From Syngnathus acus (taxonomy: Eukaryota; Chordata; Actinopteri; Syngnathiformes; Syngnathidae), in assembly GCF_901709675.1 (NCBI RefSeq), contig NC_051090.1, forward strand, positions 10,294,342 to 10,358,341: a DNA stretch of 64,000 bases, in the 5' to 3' direction. Every line of letters begins with the position of its first letter. Position 1 is the first letter of the stretch. The notes under the pieces were generated by a model that was given only the letters and a program-made list of their open reading frames with translations, was not told where the DNA came from and searched no databases. Below, piece after piece: positions 30,701-42,963 of this stretch. A program made the translations under genes and the position numbers.

Positions 30701-33700
30701 GACGATTAAAGACTGAACATGGTCACGGATACGAGCGGGCAGCATACAGTGTGGCTCAAAGAAAACACGACTCCAAAGATTTCAGCATGCCACTTACATT
30801 CTTAACTCGAAAACGAGATGAGGGAGGTGGGCGAGGGCGGTCAGAGTTGCACATCACAACCAAACAATGGGATGGAGATGACCCAAAACGTGGCAACGCA
30901 ATCAAATGAAAGGTTTCGACACGTGTGTGTATGGGGGGGGACGCAGGCAGGCGGGATGTCACGTTGGCGCTACAATACAACGGCAGAGTGGAACGTTACT
31001 ACCTAGGGTGGGCTATCAAGGCTCTGGGCTGGGGGCAGCGGGGGGAGGAGAAGCAGCTAGCAGGTGCCAATTGTCCTCCCCTGGGCGCCGACGGGCCTTA
31101 ACAGAGTCATATTCTGGGCCGACTGAACCCTCGCCCTTTTCCATCTGAAGGACACAAGATGTCGGTGAGAACAGCTCACAGCTCAGCCACCTCGAACCCT
31201 TTGGACACTCGGGGAAACAAGCGAACGTCGCCACACGCAAACAAAGAACGGCCAGCTCGTAACAAATCCTTCATTTCACAAGAGCCAAATCACAAAGACT
31301 GAAAGTCAGGAATTGTGACCGGGCTTTCATTTCGGACTGTGGAACAGCTAAGAAGCAATCGGCGAGTGGAGGCATAAAAAGAGCAAGTGTGAAGTGAAGG
31401 GAAGGACACGCACACACTCGGGCATGCAAAATAATGAACCTGCTGCTGAGACTAGAAGCAAACAATTCAAGAAAAAACCCACGAGAGCCTTTTGTAACTG
31501 GGATCTAATTAGACAGATATAGAGAGGAGAAGGAATTTAACAAAAACAAAGAGAAACAATTTCATTCAAAATGCAGAACTCGAAAGGCTGAGACCTGACT
31601 TCTCTTTTTATTATGTGCGACACGATTAGAACGAGGCCAAATTAGGACATTACTATTATTATTACTTCTCATTTGTTGAGCGTTTGGAAATTATTTTTGG
31701 ATGTTTCTCTTTGCTAATAATTGCATGACCATCTTACTGAATTTATTAATAGTAAAATGGCACGGAAACATTGTCTGTACTTAAACGTTTTGTGATCAGA
31801 CGTCACTCTTGAAGGAGTTATTCCAAATATAATCGTCATTAAAAGTTCAACCATTGTTACAGAACAGACTGGGGTTGACCTTTGCACTAGCAAGACATTT
31901 AATTGGAGTTTGCAAATTGCCCTGCCCCCGTTGAGTGCAATTAAATAAAAGTCATCTGCTCATGCAGCAGCGGCGGCATGCTCGTTTCCGTAGTGTCCCG
32001 TCATGCAGCTGTGATGACGTCTTGCGCTGTGATCACATGCAAGTGAACAACTGGGACACGTAGAGGGCGTTCTTAAGGACTCGTCATCTTTTGAGCTAAG
32101 ACGCTAACACGCTAGAACACAGGTGTCAAACTCAAGGCCCGGGGGCCCAGATACGGCCCGCCACATCATTTTATGTGGCCCGCGAAGACAAATTGTGCAT
32201 CAAATTCGTGTCATTACTAGAATTGCAAATTGTCTTCACTTTTAAAAATATATACTTTTTTAAATATTTGACCAGTTTTTACTAGTCTGATTTGAAAAGT
32301 TATTTGTCAGTTTTTTTTGTAGCTTATACTGTATATAATATGAGGTGCTCATACATTTATTTGGGTTGACAGTCATAATGGCCCTCCGAAAGAAACTATG
32401 ACTACAATGCAGCCCGCGAAAAAAAATGAGCTTGACACCCCTGCACTAGAAGATGGTAACCTCTTCCAGATGGTCAGACGGTTCAACTTATGCTCGCTAG
32501 CCATGGCCGCGTTCTTTAAACTTTATCGTAAAGACTCAAAGGGTCGACCAGCCGTCATTCATCCGTCCTTGCAGCGGGAAGGGTGATAATGGAAGCATGC
32601 AAACGGAAGTCACATCTGCTAAAAAGCAAGGCGTGTGCAGAATGAAATGACGGATGAGCCTTTTTGATCGCCTCACCCCACAACCTTCTTTTCTCTTTCA
32701 ATCGTGACGATGCGAGTTGGCTTTTCCGCGCGGTCACATAATCGATACGAGGTTTGCAAACGGCATTTTCCTCCATTTTTCAAATGTCTTATTGCGTTTG
32801 CAAAGCTCCCTCAAATGAACAAAACAAATGATTGGACTTAAATGCTAACTGGTGGCTAACTCTGTCTCATGTCCTCTACCTAATTTTGCCCAGCTGATTC
32901 TTGGCTCTGGACAGAGGCTGAAGAGCGATGAAGTCATCACCTATTGCCACACAGTCGGAATAAATCTACACCGGGAAAGGAGTGAAAGCACACAAAAAAG
33001 GTTAGACATTGAGAAACCCACACACACGCACACACGAGGACAACAACGTTAGAGCAGACACAGACAAGATTGGATTTTTTCTTTCCTCAGACAAACAAGG
33101 CGTGAAAATTGTTTCCTGCAGAAAGACCTCATACACCGATTGTCCCGCTTTGACTTCCAGCCTAAATGCGTAATATGTCCTTGGAGAAGATTTCGCTTAG
33201 CTTTTCTTCATAGTTACATTTTAAGCTGAGTAATTATTAAACAGTCACTTCCTACAGGGGGGGCAAAGGGTAATTGATGCTCCTTGACGCACTGATGGAG
33301 TGTGTCAAAAGCTAAAATGAAAGTCAGAGGTATACGAGTAATACCCCCCCCTCCCCAAATGGCGTCAGTGACTTCCATCGCATTGATGGCCCCACTCTAC
33401 CTGACTTTTCTGCGTGCTGGTGGGCCGCAGGTGTCGGTAGAAGACCTTCTTCACCACGTCCGGAAAGAGGCACGTTGCCACGATGAGGATGATGGCGAAC
33501 CAAGCGGAGCCGCTGGACAGCAGTTGCACAAATACAAAATACATGTCCTGCGTGTGGAGGAACGGCCTGCGAGAGATGGAAAAACGATCAAGACAAATGA
33601 TACTGAAAACGTCACAGGCTGTTCATCTCTTACCAGATGATTCCTCCATAGAAGAGAGAGAAGATGAAGTAGAAGGCGATGGAGCCCCACGTCACAAAAT

Positions 33701-36700
33701 GGTTCATCCATGTCCAGAAGTGAGTCTCTAACGCAAGCTGGCATTGGAATAGACAGAGACAGATGTTAAATGTTTCTATCGACAGCAATCCTTCAAAAAT
33801 CAAGACCTGAGCAAAACTTTGAAAAGCCACAAGTGCAAAACATTTTCAATCCTTCACCTTCAAAGTGACTGTTATAACCATCACCGTGAAGACCAGCGTT
33901 CCAAATGTCCAATTGCCAAACATCTGCAAGTGACAAAAAAAACCAATGTGTTATCAACACAATTTGAGTCATTGTTTCTTGGCATCAGTCGTGAATAACC
34001 CCCCCCCCCCCCCTTCTCTCTGCCCGCCCATTAGAGAGCCTTCAAATGGAGCGTTGACGCTTACCAGCTGCCTGTTAGCTCGCAAGATCTGAAATCATGC
34101 AGGAGTCCGTGAAAAGGTAGCAAGAGAAGAGAAGTGAGCAAAGTCAGCGACGGTTACGACGACACCGATGAAATGAAGAAAAACGGCTTAGAAAAGTCAA
34201 ACAAATTCAACTTGAGAATGAAACAGCTTGATAGTAAAACCTTGAGAGAAGGGAAACAGCAAAGATCAGGAAATGGACAGAAGTAAAGCAGTGGGGATTT
34301 TTGGACAAAATGAAAAAAAAAAACACACCTGTCCGTTGCCCAAAAGGCTGGTGTCTTCGCCCATCAATATGTAGGATCCAAAGAAGAAGACAAACGCGTG
34401 ACAAAAGCCCAACAGAGTCCAGTAGAGGAACGTCCGCACCGATAGCAGAGAGTTGCGGCTGATGTCCCTGGAAGAAAGATGGAAGCAACGAAAATGTGTA
34501 GCGTGCAAGCTAACGTGGAGCGACCGCCTACCTGTACAAGACGGGCTTGCTCTGCAGAACGTGCGGGTGAACGAGCTGTTCAAAGAGGCTGTAGACCAGG
34601 ATGGGCAGCGAGGTGAAGCAGATGTTGTAGAGCGTCAGGTACACGCTGTCGTACAGAGTCTGACACAGAGAGAGGAGTGAGCTTCAGTACACACAATTGA
34701 AAACAAGCACTTGTGCAACACGGGAATGAAAAATAAACTTACTTGTTGTGAAAACAGGCAGAAGAACTGGTATAAAAACTGTGGCGTGATAAAACACACA
34801 TTCTATAAAGGAAAAAGCAAGTTTGCGTTTAATCGAGTGGAAATGTGCCCGCTCTTCATTTTGTTTGGGCAAGACTGACCTTGTAGAAAAAGTATTGCAC
34901 AAGTGTGGCTATTCGAATGTAGTAGAAGTGACCGTGGACCAAGAGCAGTTTGGCCAGAAAGCGAAATCTGGCGATTGCATAGTCGCTGTTTCTCACGGCC
35001 TGCCGACCTTCCTTTCCCATGATCCCTGCAGTGACACAAACGGCCGTCGGGGAAAGCTCAAATGTAAAAAAAGTCTGAGGAGTAGGGGCGGGGCTTGTAC
35101 CTATGCCAACGTGGGCTTCTTGAATCATGCTGACGTCGTTGGCGCCATCCCCAACTGCCAAGGTGATTGGTTTCTCTGGGGAGGTTTTTAAAAGACGCAC
35201 CACCTGAACAAAACAAAAGAACCATATTTTGAAGGTCTGGTCACGTGACACAAGTCACGTGACTGTTACCTTTGCCTTCTGCAGCGGGGCCATGCGGCAG
35301 CAAAGCACCGCCGAACACTTTTTGCAAACTTCCATGAAGAGCTTTTCGTGTTCCCGCAACGCTAAAGACAAACTGGCTCCATCCACGACCAGTCCGTGCT
35401 GGATGACGTGGTCCTCTTTGATCCTAGTAAAGCGCAAACGAACACTTTGAGTTCCAATTGTCGAATGCGATCGTCGTCCGAGAAGAAACGCATCTCGGTT
35501 CACCTCCGGGCCAGTCGTCGGAGCTGCTCGGCGCACTCGTTGTCGGAGCGTTGCTGCAGCAACTCCAGGATGTTCATAGTTCTATGGAAGTGGCCGCAGG
35601 ACAGGCTGACGCTCACCGCCGTCTCGTGTTTGTCACCCGTCAGCACCCAGACTTTGATTCCCGCCAGGCGCAGAGCCTCGATGGTCTCCTGAACTTTGTC
35701 TTGGAGTCTGAAAGGTGGAACGCGGAGATGAGCTAAACAACTTAAGACAGAAAAGTAACAATGAAAGTAACAATGTCTTCGATGTGCGAAAAACTCCTCA
35801 CTTGTCTTCCACCCCAGTTGCTCCGAGGACTTTCAGGTTTTTTTCGATCTCGCCGAAGGCCTGCTGCAGTCGCTCTTCCCTCTGTTGCAGCGCGGTGCGG
35901 GCGCTGTTCAAAATTCGCTCGGCTTCAACGTAATCTTCGGGGATGAAGTGGCGACATGCTACCACCAGCGTCCGTAACCCTCTCTGCGGCAAAAAACATT
36001 ACATGCTCAGGTTCAACACATGTACAAAAAGTTAATCGTTACGTTACTCACCAAGGCAAACTCGTCGACGTGAATTCTCGTCTTTTCTATCTCCCCGCTC
36101 GTGGCAAAAGGTAGCACGGACGACTCTGCTCCCTTGGTGAACAGCACTTTGCCACCTCCACCATGGAAGCAAAACAAAAGGCAGGTTGACATCAAATCCA
36201 CATTTCCAACAAAACTAATGTATTACTCTTACAAAAAAAAAAAAAAAAAAATCGAAGACATATGTTAAATAAAAATCAGCTGTTAATGATTTTAAAAAGT
36301 TTTGTCCGGTGCTTAAAAATTTTTTTGTCCGGTACTTAAAAAAAGGTTGTCAACGTCCATCCTTTCAACAATCGAAAAAAAGTGAGGATACCTGCAGGCG
36401 TCTCGAGTATGACACTCATCCTTCTGCGGTTTGCATCAAACTCTAACACATGAAGCAGTTTGTATCTGAAATCAGGAAGAAAAAAAAAAAAAAGAAAAGC
36501 TTGAAATTGGGTCATGAACACGCTTATAAGCGGCCGTAGAATCAAGAGTTCATTGTTATAAACTGCCGAGATGACAGTGAAGAGATCAAAAAAACATTTT
36601 GTGACACTTTGGGACAACCTACTTCTCTGCTTTGCCAAAAGTTTTGATTTCCATCGTATCGCCTCTGATACCAGTGAAGGTCACGCCGATTCTAGAGATG

Positions 36701-39700
36701 GGGGGAAAAAAAACAGTGTTAAAACTGTGTTAGGAAGTGGGCCGTGCAGTGCCGCAACTTCAACTTTACCTCTTGGCTGCCTCTACGAGCGCCTTCTCAT
36801 CTGGTGAAGAGGCATAATATTCCATTTCGTTGGCAGAAAATCCGTTCACGTGGCAGAACGGGTCTCCAGCCCCGGAAAGGCAGTCCGGCTGGTCGTAACT
36901 GATCTGGACCGTGTGACACAACGACACCGCTTGGAGGAATAACAATTCCTCCCCGTCCTGAATGTTGGGAAGAGCAGGGGGGGGGGAGACGATGAGCACA
37001 TTTGCATTTGAAATTCACTAACACCCGAGCCGAGATTACCAAATTGGGTGCGGAGCCATCTGGTGAGTCATCCGTTCGACCCTCCGGCACGAGTTTGCCA
37101 TTCACTTCCCGATATTTGATCCCATTGATGGAGCACTCTCGGAATTGCATTTCGTTTTCCGTTAGCGTGCCCGTCTTGTCGGTAAACACGTACTCCACCT
37201 GGCACAACACAACGTTGCCAGAAAAAGTGCAACATTCAGCCAATTTGTCGGCTTGCAAAAACATTTTTCCTTTTCTCGATCTCACACCTGGCCGAGTTCT
37301 TCGTTGAGGTCTGAGGTGTTGACCTGAGCTTTCTGGTCACTCTCCTCATGGTAAAGATCCAAATCCCAGCCTATAAAAAAGGAGCCCAGGAACTTCTGCA
37401 TCTCCACAGTAACATAGAGCGAGATGGGAATGATGAAATTGTAGAGAACCAGGAATGCCAAGAAGTCTGAGATGAATTTCAGGATCTGTAGGATGTAAAA
37501 AAACAAAAACAAAAAGGCATTTGTAACGACTCCTCAGACTTGGTGAGATGTGGTCAGTTTACCGGGCTGCTGTTTTTCTCTTGGTCAGTCTTTTGGTTGT
37601 AGAAGGGCTCGTCCCATTTGTCCTCAGCCTGCCAGGCGTACTTCAGGATGGTGCTGAGGACAGCTTCCAGCAACAGGATGCCCAAGTAGATAATCAGGAA
37701 GGTATTCATAGATCTGAAACCAGAACACACATTTAAAAACACACAGCTGACTAGTGTAAGAAAAAAAAAAAAAAAAAAGGAATAAAAAATGCTCACTTCT
37801 CTACGGCAGAGCGTTTCTGAGACTTGCATTTGTAGTTGAGGGCCATTTTGGACTCCATGCCGGTATAAACCGCAACACCTGCACAAGTAGTTGAACGGAC
37901 TTGGTTCCTTTAAGCAACATTTTGAGCTATAATAGTGTTGACAAGCCTCTCAAGCATTTCAGCTCAAACATTATTTTGTAATTGTGACTCACCAAATATC
38001 TCTTTGGTATTTTTTAACCTGGCCCCTCGTAGCAACAAGTTTTCCGGCCCCAGCGGTCTGACAAACGGTGGAAACAACGTCGCAGTGTTAAAGGCCATTT
38101 GGAAAAAACTATTCCAATTAAAATAAAATTGAGGAACATCTCACCTGACAACGTCCTCGCCGTGGTGAGTCACCGTCATTCGACCGACAAACCTGGGAGG
38201 GATCAGATCGGGCCTTTTAGCGGGATGGCGATTCCGGCAAACTAGTTTTGCCCTTTGTGCGGTGACTAAAATAACCGACCTGTAGAGGTCGGCTTCGGGT
38301 TGCTGACACTCCACCACGGCCTGCAAGGTCTCCAGTTGCGACACCGACTGACACACGGCCGTCTCCGCCACGGAGTAGTGCGTCTGCAAGAATGGACACG
38401 CAAAACCCGCTTCATCTTTTCTCACACAATCAGACATTGATAGCGCATACCTTGAGATTGGTCTCGCCGTCGAGGCTGGCGGTGGTGATGTGACAGGTGC
38501 CGTCGCAACGCTCGGACGAGAGCAACACCAGATCGGCCGGGAAGGTCTCATCTTTGGCTACACGAACGATATCCCCCACCTGCGGGAGGGAATGCGGCAG
38601 AAAAATGTACGTATTTGATGACGTTATCAAAATATTTGACAAGGGCTTGGCTCGTACCCTGATGTTCTTGGATCTAGTCTGGACCAGGCTTCCGCTGCGG
38701 ACCACAAAGACGGGAGCCCCGTTCACCTCATTGTCGGCTTTGTGTCTCAGCCAGTCTTCGTAGCCCTGCCAGACAGACATCAAATAGGATTGCGCAACAG
38801 AATCAGTCAAGCCCCGCCCCTCCCGACCAGAAGCTGACTATTGTTAGCTCGGCGTTTTGAAAGGGAAATGCCTGAGCAGAAGTTCTCACCTGCTTGATGG
38901 CCGTGACTGTGATGACAAAGAAAAGAGGCAGACCGCTTGTGACTGGGGAAGTCGGAGTGTCGATCATTAACTGGAAACACAAATGGTGTAAACATGATCC
39001 AATCATGCATTCGTTGTAGTTACAAGACAGGCACGTGAAGCCGTTTGGCTTTTACGTATTTGGTCATTTGCACTTGTCATTGCAAAGAGGATTTCATAGT
39101 CGCTCTTTTTGCCTGGCGATAAAACACCACCATGACACCATAGCGTGAAAAGCGGAGAGCAACACAAATCTCGTTATACATCTCGGCTTGTTGAAAAAAT
39201 AGTCACGTTTGTCTTTTCACAATGTCGAGACGCAAAGGGGTCTTTTATTCCGGCAGGCAAATATGACTTAAGCGTCCCTGACAAGCCAAGCGGGCCAAAC
39301 TTTAGCCTTTTACAAAAGAGTCAAGTCAATTGCTCGGGCTTCACTACACAAGCTCCGAGAACCGACGAGCACTCTGAAAAGATTTCAACTTGGGCAGGGG
39401 CACTGATGCCTTGATCGCACTGATGGGTGCAGCATATCAGAACAGAACCGGACCTCCTAGTGGTGGCCCACAAGTTGCTGAGTCACTCTTGCTCCACTTC
39501 TCATGCTCGCACTTTTTTATAGCCAGCGGGGGAAAGACCCTTGTCAATGTGTGTGTGTGTGTGTGTGTTGTGTGTTGTGTGTGTGTTTACCTGGACAAGG
39601 AAAATGATGAGGAAGTAAAAGTTGGCTATCCTCCTGAACTGCTCAAACAGATTTTTAGGGACAAAATTCCAAATAGTATACTGCAACAGAAGAAGAAAAT

Positions 39701-41575
39701 ATTGTCTGAACCTTAAACATGATGCCAAGCTCGCATTTCAACCGATGGAAGTCCGATCTCCCTTTCAGCCCGATAAAAATACCATTACTCAATTCTTAAG
39801 TATACACTGATACCAAGTACCGATACCACTATTACTTTTGAAACAATAAAAACAATAAAAAAACAATGAGAGATCATTTTAAAGAAAGATCTCTATAGCT
39901 TAAAAGTCACGCACCTTACACATCACACGGTTACAATCAAACAACGGTACCTTTGACGATATGATTCTGTTGTCAGCAAAACGTTGAGGTATGTAGTGCC
40001 CATGTTGGGGGAACCTGTTTGCTACATAGACCGTCCTGGTGTCACTTTGATGTGGGGGGTCAAAGCCCTGCAGATGAAGGCAAGGAGAAAAGTTGCCGTT
40101 TATTTGCGCCATCAGACATTTGGGGAAGTTCACAGCTACAGTATGCAAACTAGTTGCAAAATCATTCTTTTCAAGTGCAACACTACCGTTGTGGACCCTT
40201 GTGAAAAGAACACGAGCGGCGTGAGCAGAGGCTGATGAAGGAAGACACGAAGAGCCTGTCCAGCAGATTTGTCCGTGAGGACTCATTCAAATTAACCACC
40301 TGTAGTCTTGTTCTTAATGAGGCTTTATGTCACCGCAAATCATCAGATAAATAATAAGTCAAGCAAGGCTTTAGACAAACTAATTGCCTTAATTCAAAGT
40401 AGCAGCCGCAGTTCCAACAGGCAGTCGTGAGGGGTGTCGGAAATTAGCAAATAAGATCTTGCTAAAGCTGACAAAGTTGAGCAAAAGGTGTAAAATGCAC
40501 AACTTGAATTTTTAGTTGTACATTTGCTCATGTAGCACAACTGGACAAGTGACAATACATTCATTCATTCATTCATCTGTCAGTGGAAGGCATGCAGTCG
40601 TCACATGACGTCGCAAACCATTTGACAGCATAGTGTTTGCTTGGGAGCTGTGGAATCTCAATTTTGTCAACGACGGGCGTCTTCACATAGAAATTTGAAT
40701 TGAAAAGTTTCACGCAGAAGCTGACAGAATCACGTGATGCTGAAAATAATAAATGACTTTTGCTTATCACTAATTTTGCAACATTGCTACAATGCATACT
40801 CGATAGTAGCACATTCATTATTGTTATTACGTGATTCCGTCAATTCGTGTTTCAAGTGTCCGGAGATTGAACAAAGCTCAGGTGACTTCAACATTTGTTT
40901 AGCGTGACAAAGCAACGTCACACACCCATTCAATGTCAACAAATATGCGAATATATTAATGATGAGTTAGCTTGACTGACCAAAGCCTTCAAATGTCAAA
41001 CCACCAGTGCAGAATTGTAACGCCTAAGAACCCGGAGGACGATCTGGGTTGCCGCGTCATCGGAAGGGAACTAACTGTTGGTTTGCATTTCGTCTTGGCA
41101 CGAGTACAAATCGTACAAAATGGCAAAAAAGAAACGTAATGCAAAGGCAAACGCTACCTGAGACCAGCTGAACTAAAACAACTTCCAATGGACTTGAGAA
41201 AAGTTGAACAAATGAACTACAAGCCGGTCTGAGTTTCTCTTTTTGTGGCAGCTGGAACGCAAGCCAATGCTGACAAACGTCAACACACCCGATCGTCCTT
41301 TTTTGCTACATTGTCTGACTATTTCCAACAACTTGACGTTCACTAGCTGTCTGCATTGCTGGAGCACGGGCTGACAGTTCGTTTCGACACATCATCAAGG
41401 AAGGCTATTTGGTAAGCCTAGCTCGCAAATTGGCCAACTAAAGTTCGTCCACATATTTCTGTGGACGACTCTCATCGGCCATTGAAGCGACGCGTATTAA
41501 ATGCACTTTGCGGCGATCGCGATGAGAAGCTTGCTGCAGAAATCTTACCAGCTGCTGTCGTAGCCATCGTAGCAT
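27756..41575 (-). CDS. atp11b: Phospholipid-transporting P4-ATPase 11B
   Basis: Aminophospholipid flippase of endosome/Golgi membranes, working with a CDC50 subunit. Exons in transcript order: 41575-41549, 40067-39951, 39680-39591, 38970-38890, 38765-38658, 38579-38451, 38383-38280, 38192-38145, 38057-37993, 37878-37797, 37713-37563, 37485-37288, 37198-37040, 36957-36770, 36691-36623, 36465-36392, 36155-36052, 35983-35802, 35707-35504, 35423-35270, 35203-35101, 35025-34880, 34802-34743, 34659-34532, 34467-34329, 33923-33858, 33737-33634, 33566-33401, 30049-29886, 27837-27756. They sum to 3492 nt, or 1163 residues (human 1177, from memory). Motifs: SLDGETN in the actuator domain, IIPISL in TM4, phosphorylated Asp in [26 protein letters not shown]. 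Ten membrane spans are recognisable by homology. The human segment after LVPEG (Ser/Leu-rich) is shortened here. The tail ends [13 protein letters not shown]. Possible splice variants are listed separately. Confidence 0.97.
28076..28435 (+). mobile_element. hAT-type MITE, copy A
   Basis: Begins CAGGGGTGTCAGACTT and ends GTTTGGCACCACTG, with GGCCCGCGGGCC near the left end. Flanked by CTCTGAGG (28068-28075) and CTCTGTGG (28436-28443), an 8-bp duplication with one mismatch. It lies in the last intron of atp11b. No coding capacity. Same family as the copy at 32120. Confidence 0.85.
29886..30049 (-). other. atp11b: atp11b penultimate exon (cytosolic tail)
   Basis: Listed apart because it is isolated by large introns. 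It encodes a Cys-rich tail segment (SCVESLCCY...SGRCPPAG) that lines up with the human LDSMCC...IGRCSP region. Flanked by CTGCAG acceptor and AG|GTGGGC donor; phase agrees with the last exon. Confidence 0.88.
30050..31015. other. atp11b intron, nothing further seen
   Basis: AT-rich intronic DNA with poly-A tracts (30673-30690). No transposon ends or exons recognised. Confidence 0.4.
31016..31144 (-). CDS. atp11b: Candidate alternative last exon of atp11b
   Basis: Between the exons at 33401-33566 and 29886-30049, the minus strand has a strong acceptor (TTGTGTCCTTCAG) followed by 42 codons and TGA. The acceptor is in phase 0, the same phase as the normal next exon, so joining from the exon ending QKSQ would give a different C-terminus. 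The peptide begins [17 protein letters not shown] and contains [14 protein letters not shown] fits the YxxPhi and DNWHLL the [DE]xxxL[LI] adaptor-binding consensus. Mammalian ATP11A and ATP11C are known to use alternative C-termini that change trafficking; that ATP11B does so here is inference. No poly(A) signal was identified just after it. Confidence 0.4.
   Translation of the reverse strand: MEKGEGSVGPEYDSVKARRRPGEDNWHLLAASPPPAAPSPEP
31145..33400. other. atp11b intron containing a MITE
   Basis: A large intron between the exon at 33401-33566 and the alternative or regular tail exons. Apart from the hAT copy at 32120-32443, it is unique AT-rich DNA. Confidence 0.4.
32120..32443 (+). mobile_element. 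hAT-type MITE, copy B
   Basis: Starts CAGGTGTCAAACTCAAGG and ends GAGCTTGACACCCCTG, giving clear inverted ends. The interior matches copy A at 28076-28435 (GGCCC-rich left end, ACTGTATATAATA(T/C)GAG and GGGTTG segments) in the same orientation. Both flanks contain CTAGAA (32112-32117, 32446-32451), but shifted, so the target duplication is imperfect. Lies in an atp11b intron. Confidence 0.82.
34065..34088 (-). CDS. atp11b: Candidate 24-nt microexon of atp11b
   Basis: Minus strand: acceptor CATGATTTCAG, then eight codons (ILRANRQL), then a good donor CTG|GTAAGC. It lies inside the intron between the exon ending LLGNGQ (34329) and the exon beginning MFGNWTFG (33923), an intron of phase 0. The 24-nt insert would therefore add eight residues without shifting frame, in the short exoplasmic loop between TM7 and TM8. 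I do not recall this insert in human ATP11B. It is seen only as splice-site geometry; no transcript was consulted. Confidence 0.45.
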
Positions 41576-42001
41576 CCTTGCAAAAAGACGTCCCAAGTAG
41601 CCGCAACAGCCGCTAGCCAGCACTAGCAACTAGCTACTCGCAGAAAAAACGCCCCAAAACATAAATGATTGCCCGCAAAGGCAACTCTTTTCGATCGCAT
41701 TACGCCGCACATTCATACAGCGCCATTGTGCAAGAATGACAGGCGGATATTTCTTTTTGCGGAGAAATTTGCACCAATGTTCCTCGGTAAAAGTGACACA
41801 CGACCGATCACACCAAGTCCCAGGAAGCTACGCTACATCTCAGCTCAGTTCGGCTCGGCTCAGCTCAGCTCAGCTCTTTTCTCTTCTCGCACCGTCTGCC
41901 GCTGCTGTTTCGAGCTCCGATCTGCGCAGCTGACGCGCTCCAGACAGCTTTTCAGCGCCCCCTGTTGGCCGACCGAAAAGCGCACTGACTGTAAACCAAA
42001 C
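41576..42001 (-). promoter_or_regulatory. atp11b: Probable atp11b promoter/5'UTR
   Basis: The 5' flank of the atp11b start codon (minus strand). It contains a run of CAGCTC/GGCTC pentamers at about 41837-41878 and scattered CpGs around 41880-41990. The transcription start cannot be fixed. The left end of a transposon at 42002 limits the unique promoter DNA to about 430 bp. Confidence 0.4.
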
Positions 42002-42349
42002 CAGGTGTTTTCAACTGATTTTGTCCAAGGGACCACCATTATAATCAAGAAGCAACTCGGGGACCACTGCTTTGGTGTAATATTATTTTATTTTGCACCG
42101 AAGGAAGATAGACCTATACAGGCTATTTATTTGCATCTGTATGTCTAATTTGGGGATCTCAGCTACATTGGCCATATTTTGGATGGGTAAATGATTCACA
42201 AAATTAGCTCGAAAGTAAATCAAGTCTAAATAATAAATACATTTTATTTTTAAATGTGTTACAATTATTTTCCATTTCCAATTTCGCGGCCACCTGCAAT
42301 AGCGCCACGGACCACGAGATGACCGCGGACCACCGGTTGACAATAGCTG
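42002..42349. mobile_element. hAT-type MITE, copy 1
   Basis: Begins CAGGTGTTTTCAACTG and ends CCGGTTGACAATAGCTG. Flanked by AACCAAAC (41994-42001) and AACAAAAC (42350-42357), an 8-bp duplication with one mismatch. It is a reverse-orientation relative of the element at 46243-46628. It sits directly next to the atp11b promoter region. Confidence 0.85.
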
Positions 42350-42705
42350 AACAAAACAAACGTTACGTGAACTCAAAATTTCAAAGCGGGAAAACCTGGA
42401 CAACATTTTAATTAGGGCAATTTAACTTTGTTTTTAAGTTGTGGTCGTGTGGGAAAATTGGCTTTCCTGCTTTACAGAACGGCTATAGCTTTTAAAGATA
42501 TAAGTAAAATAGACATATTTGCGCTAACATTTGTGCCAATTTAAATTTTATATTTTAAAGTTTGTCAAACTAAATGACTTGTAAAACTACAGATTCTGAA
42601 ATGCACTTAAGCAAAATAAAAAGTAAGGATACATTTTTATGCTAATTATATACAATCGCCATTTTGTTGTTATTTCGTTTAATTTTAGACTTTTATTTTA
42701 ATTAT
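42350..42705. other. Intergenic, nothing recognised
   Basis: AT-rich DNA with no coding signal and no repeat ends that I could recognise. Confidence 0.4.
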
Positions 42706-42895
42706 CCAACCATCCATCCATCCATTTTCTGTACCGCTTGTCCCTACGGGGGTCACGGGTGTGCTGAAGCCTGTCCCAGCAGTCATCAGGCAGTAGGCGG
42801 GGGACACCCTGAACCGGTTGCCAGCCAATCACAGGGCGCACGGAGACGAACAACCATTCGCACTCACACCTACGGGCAATTTGGAGTGCTCTATC
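42706..42895 (-). mobile_element. L2-like LINE/SINE 3' tail fragment
   Basis: Reads CCATCCATCCATCCATTTTCTG, the complement of the common fish retroposon end, followed by the conserved tail (GCCTGTCCCAGC, GGTTGCCAGCCAATCACAGG). It is an inverted partner of the tail in the SINE at 42964-43295. Confidence 0.8.
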
Positions 42896-42963
42896 AGTCT
42901 ACCATCCATGTTTTTTTTGGAGGGAAGTGGGAGTTTTATTTTTATCAAGTTAGTTTTAATTAG

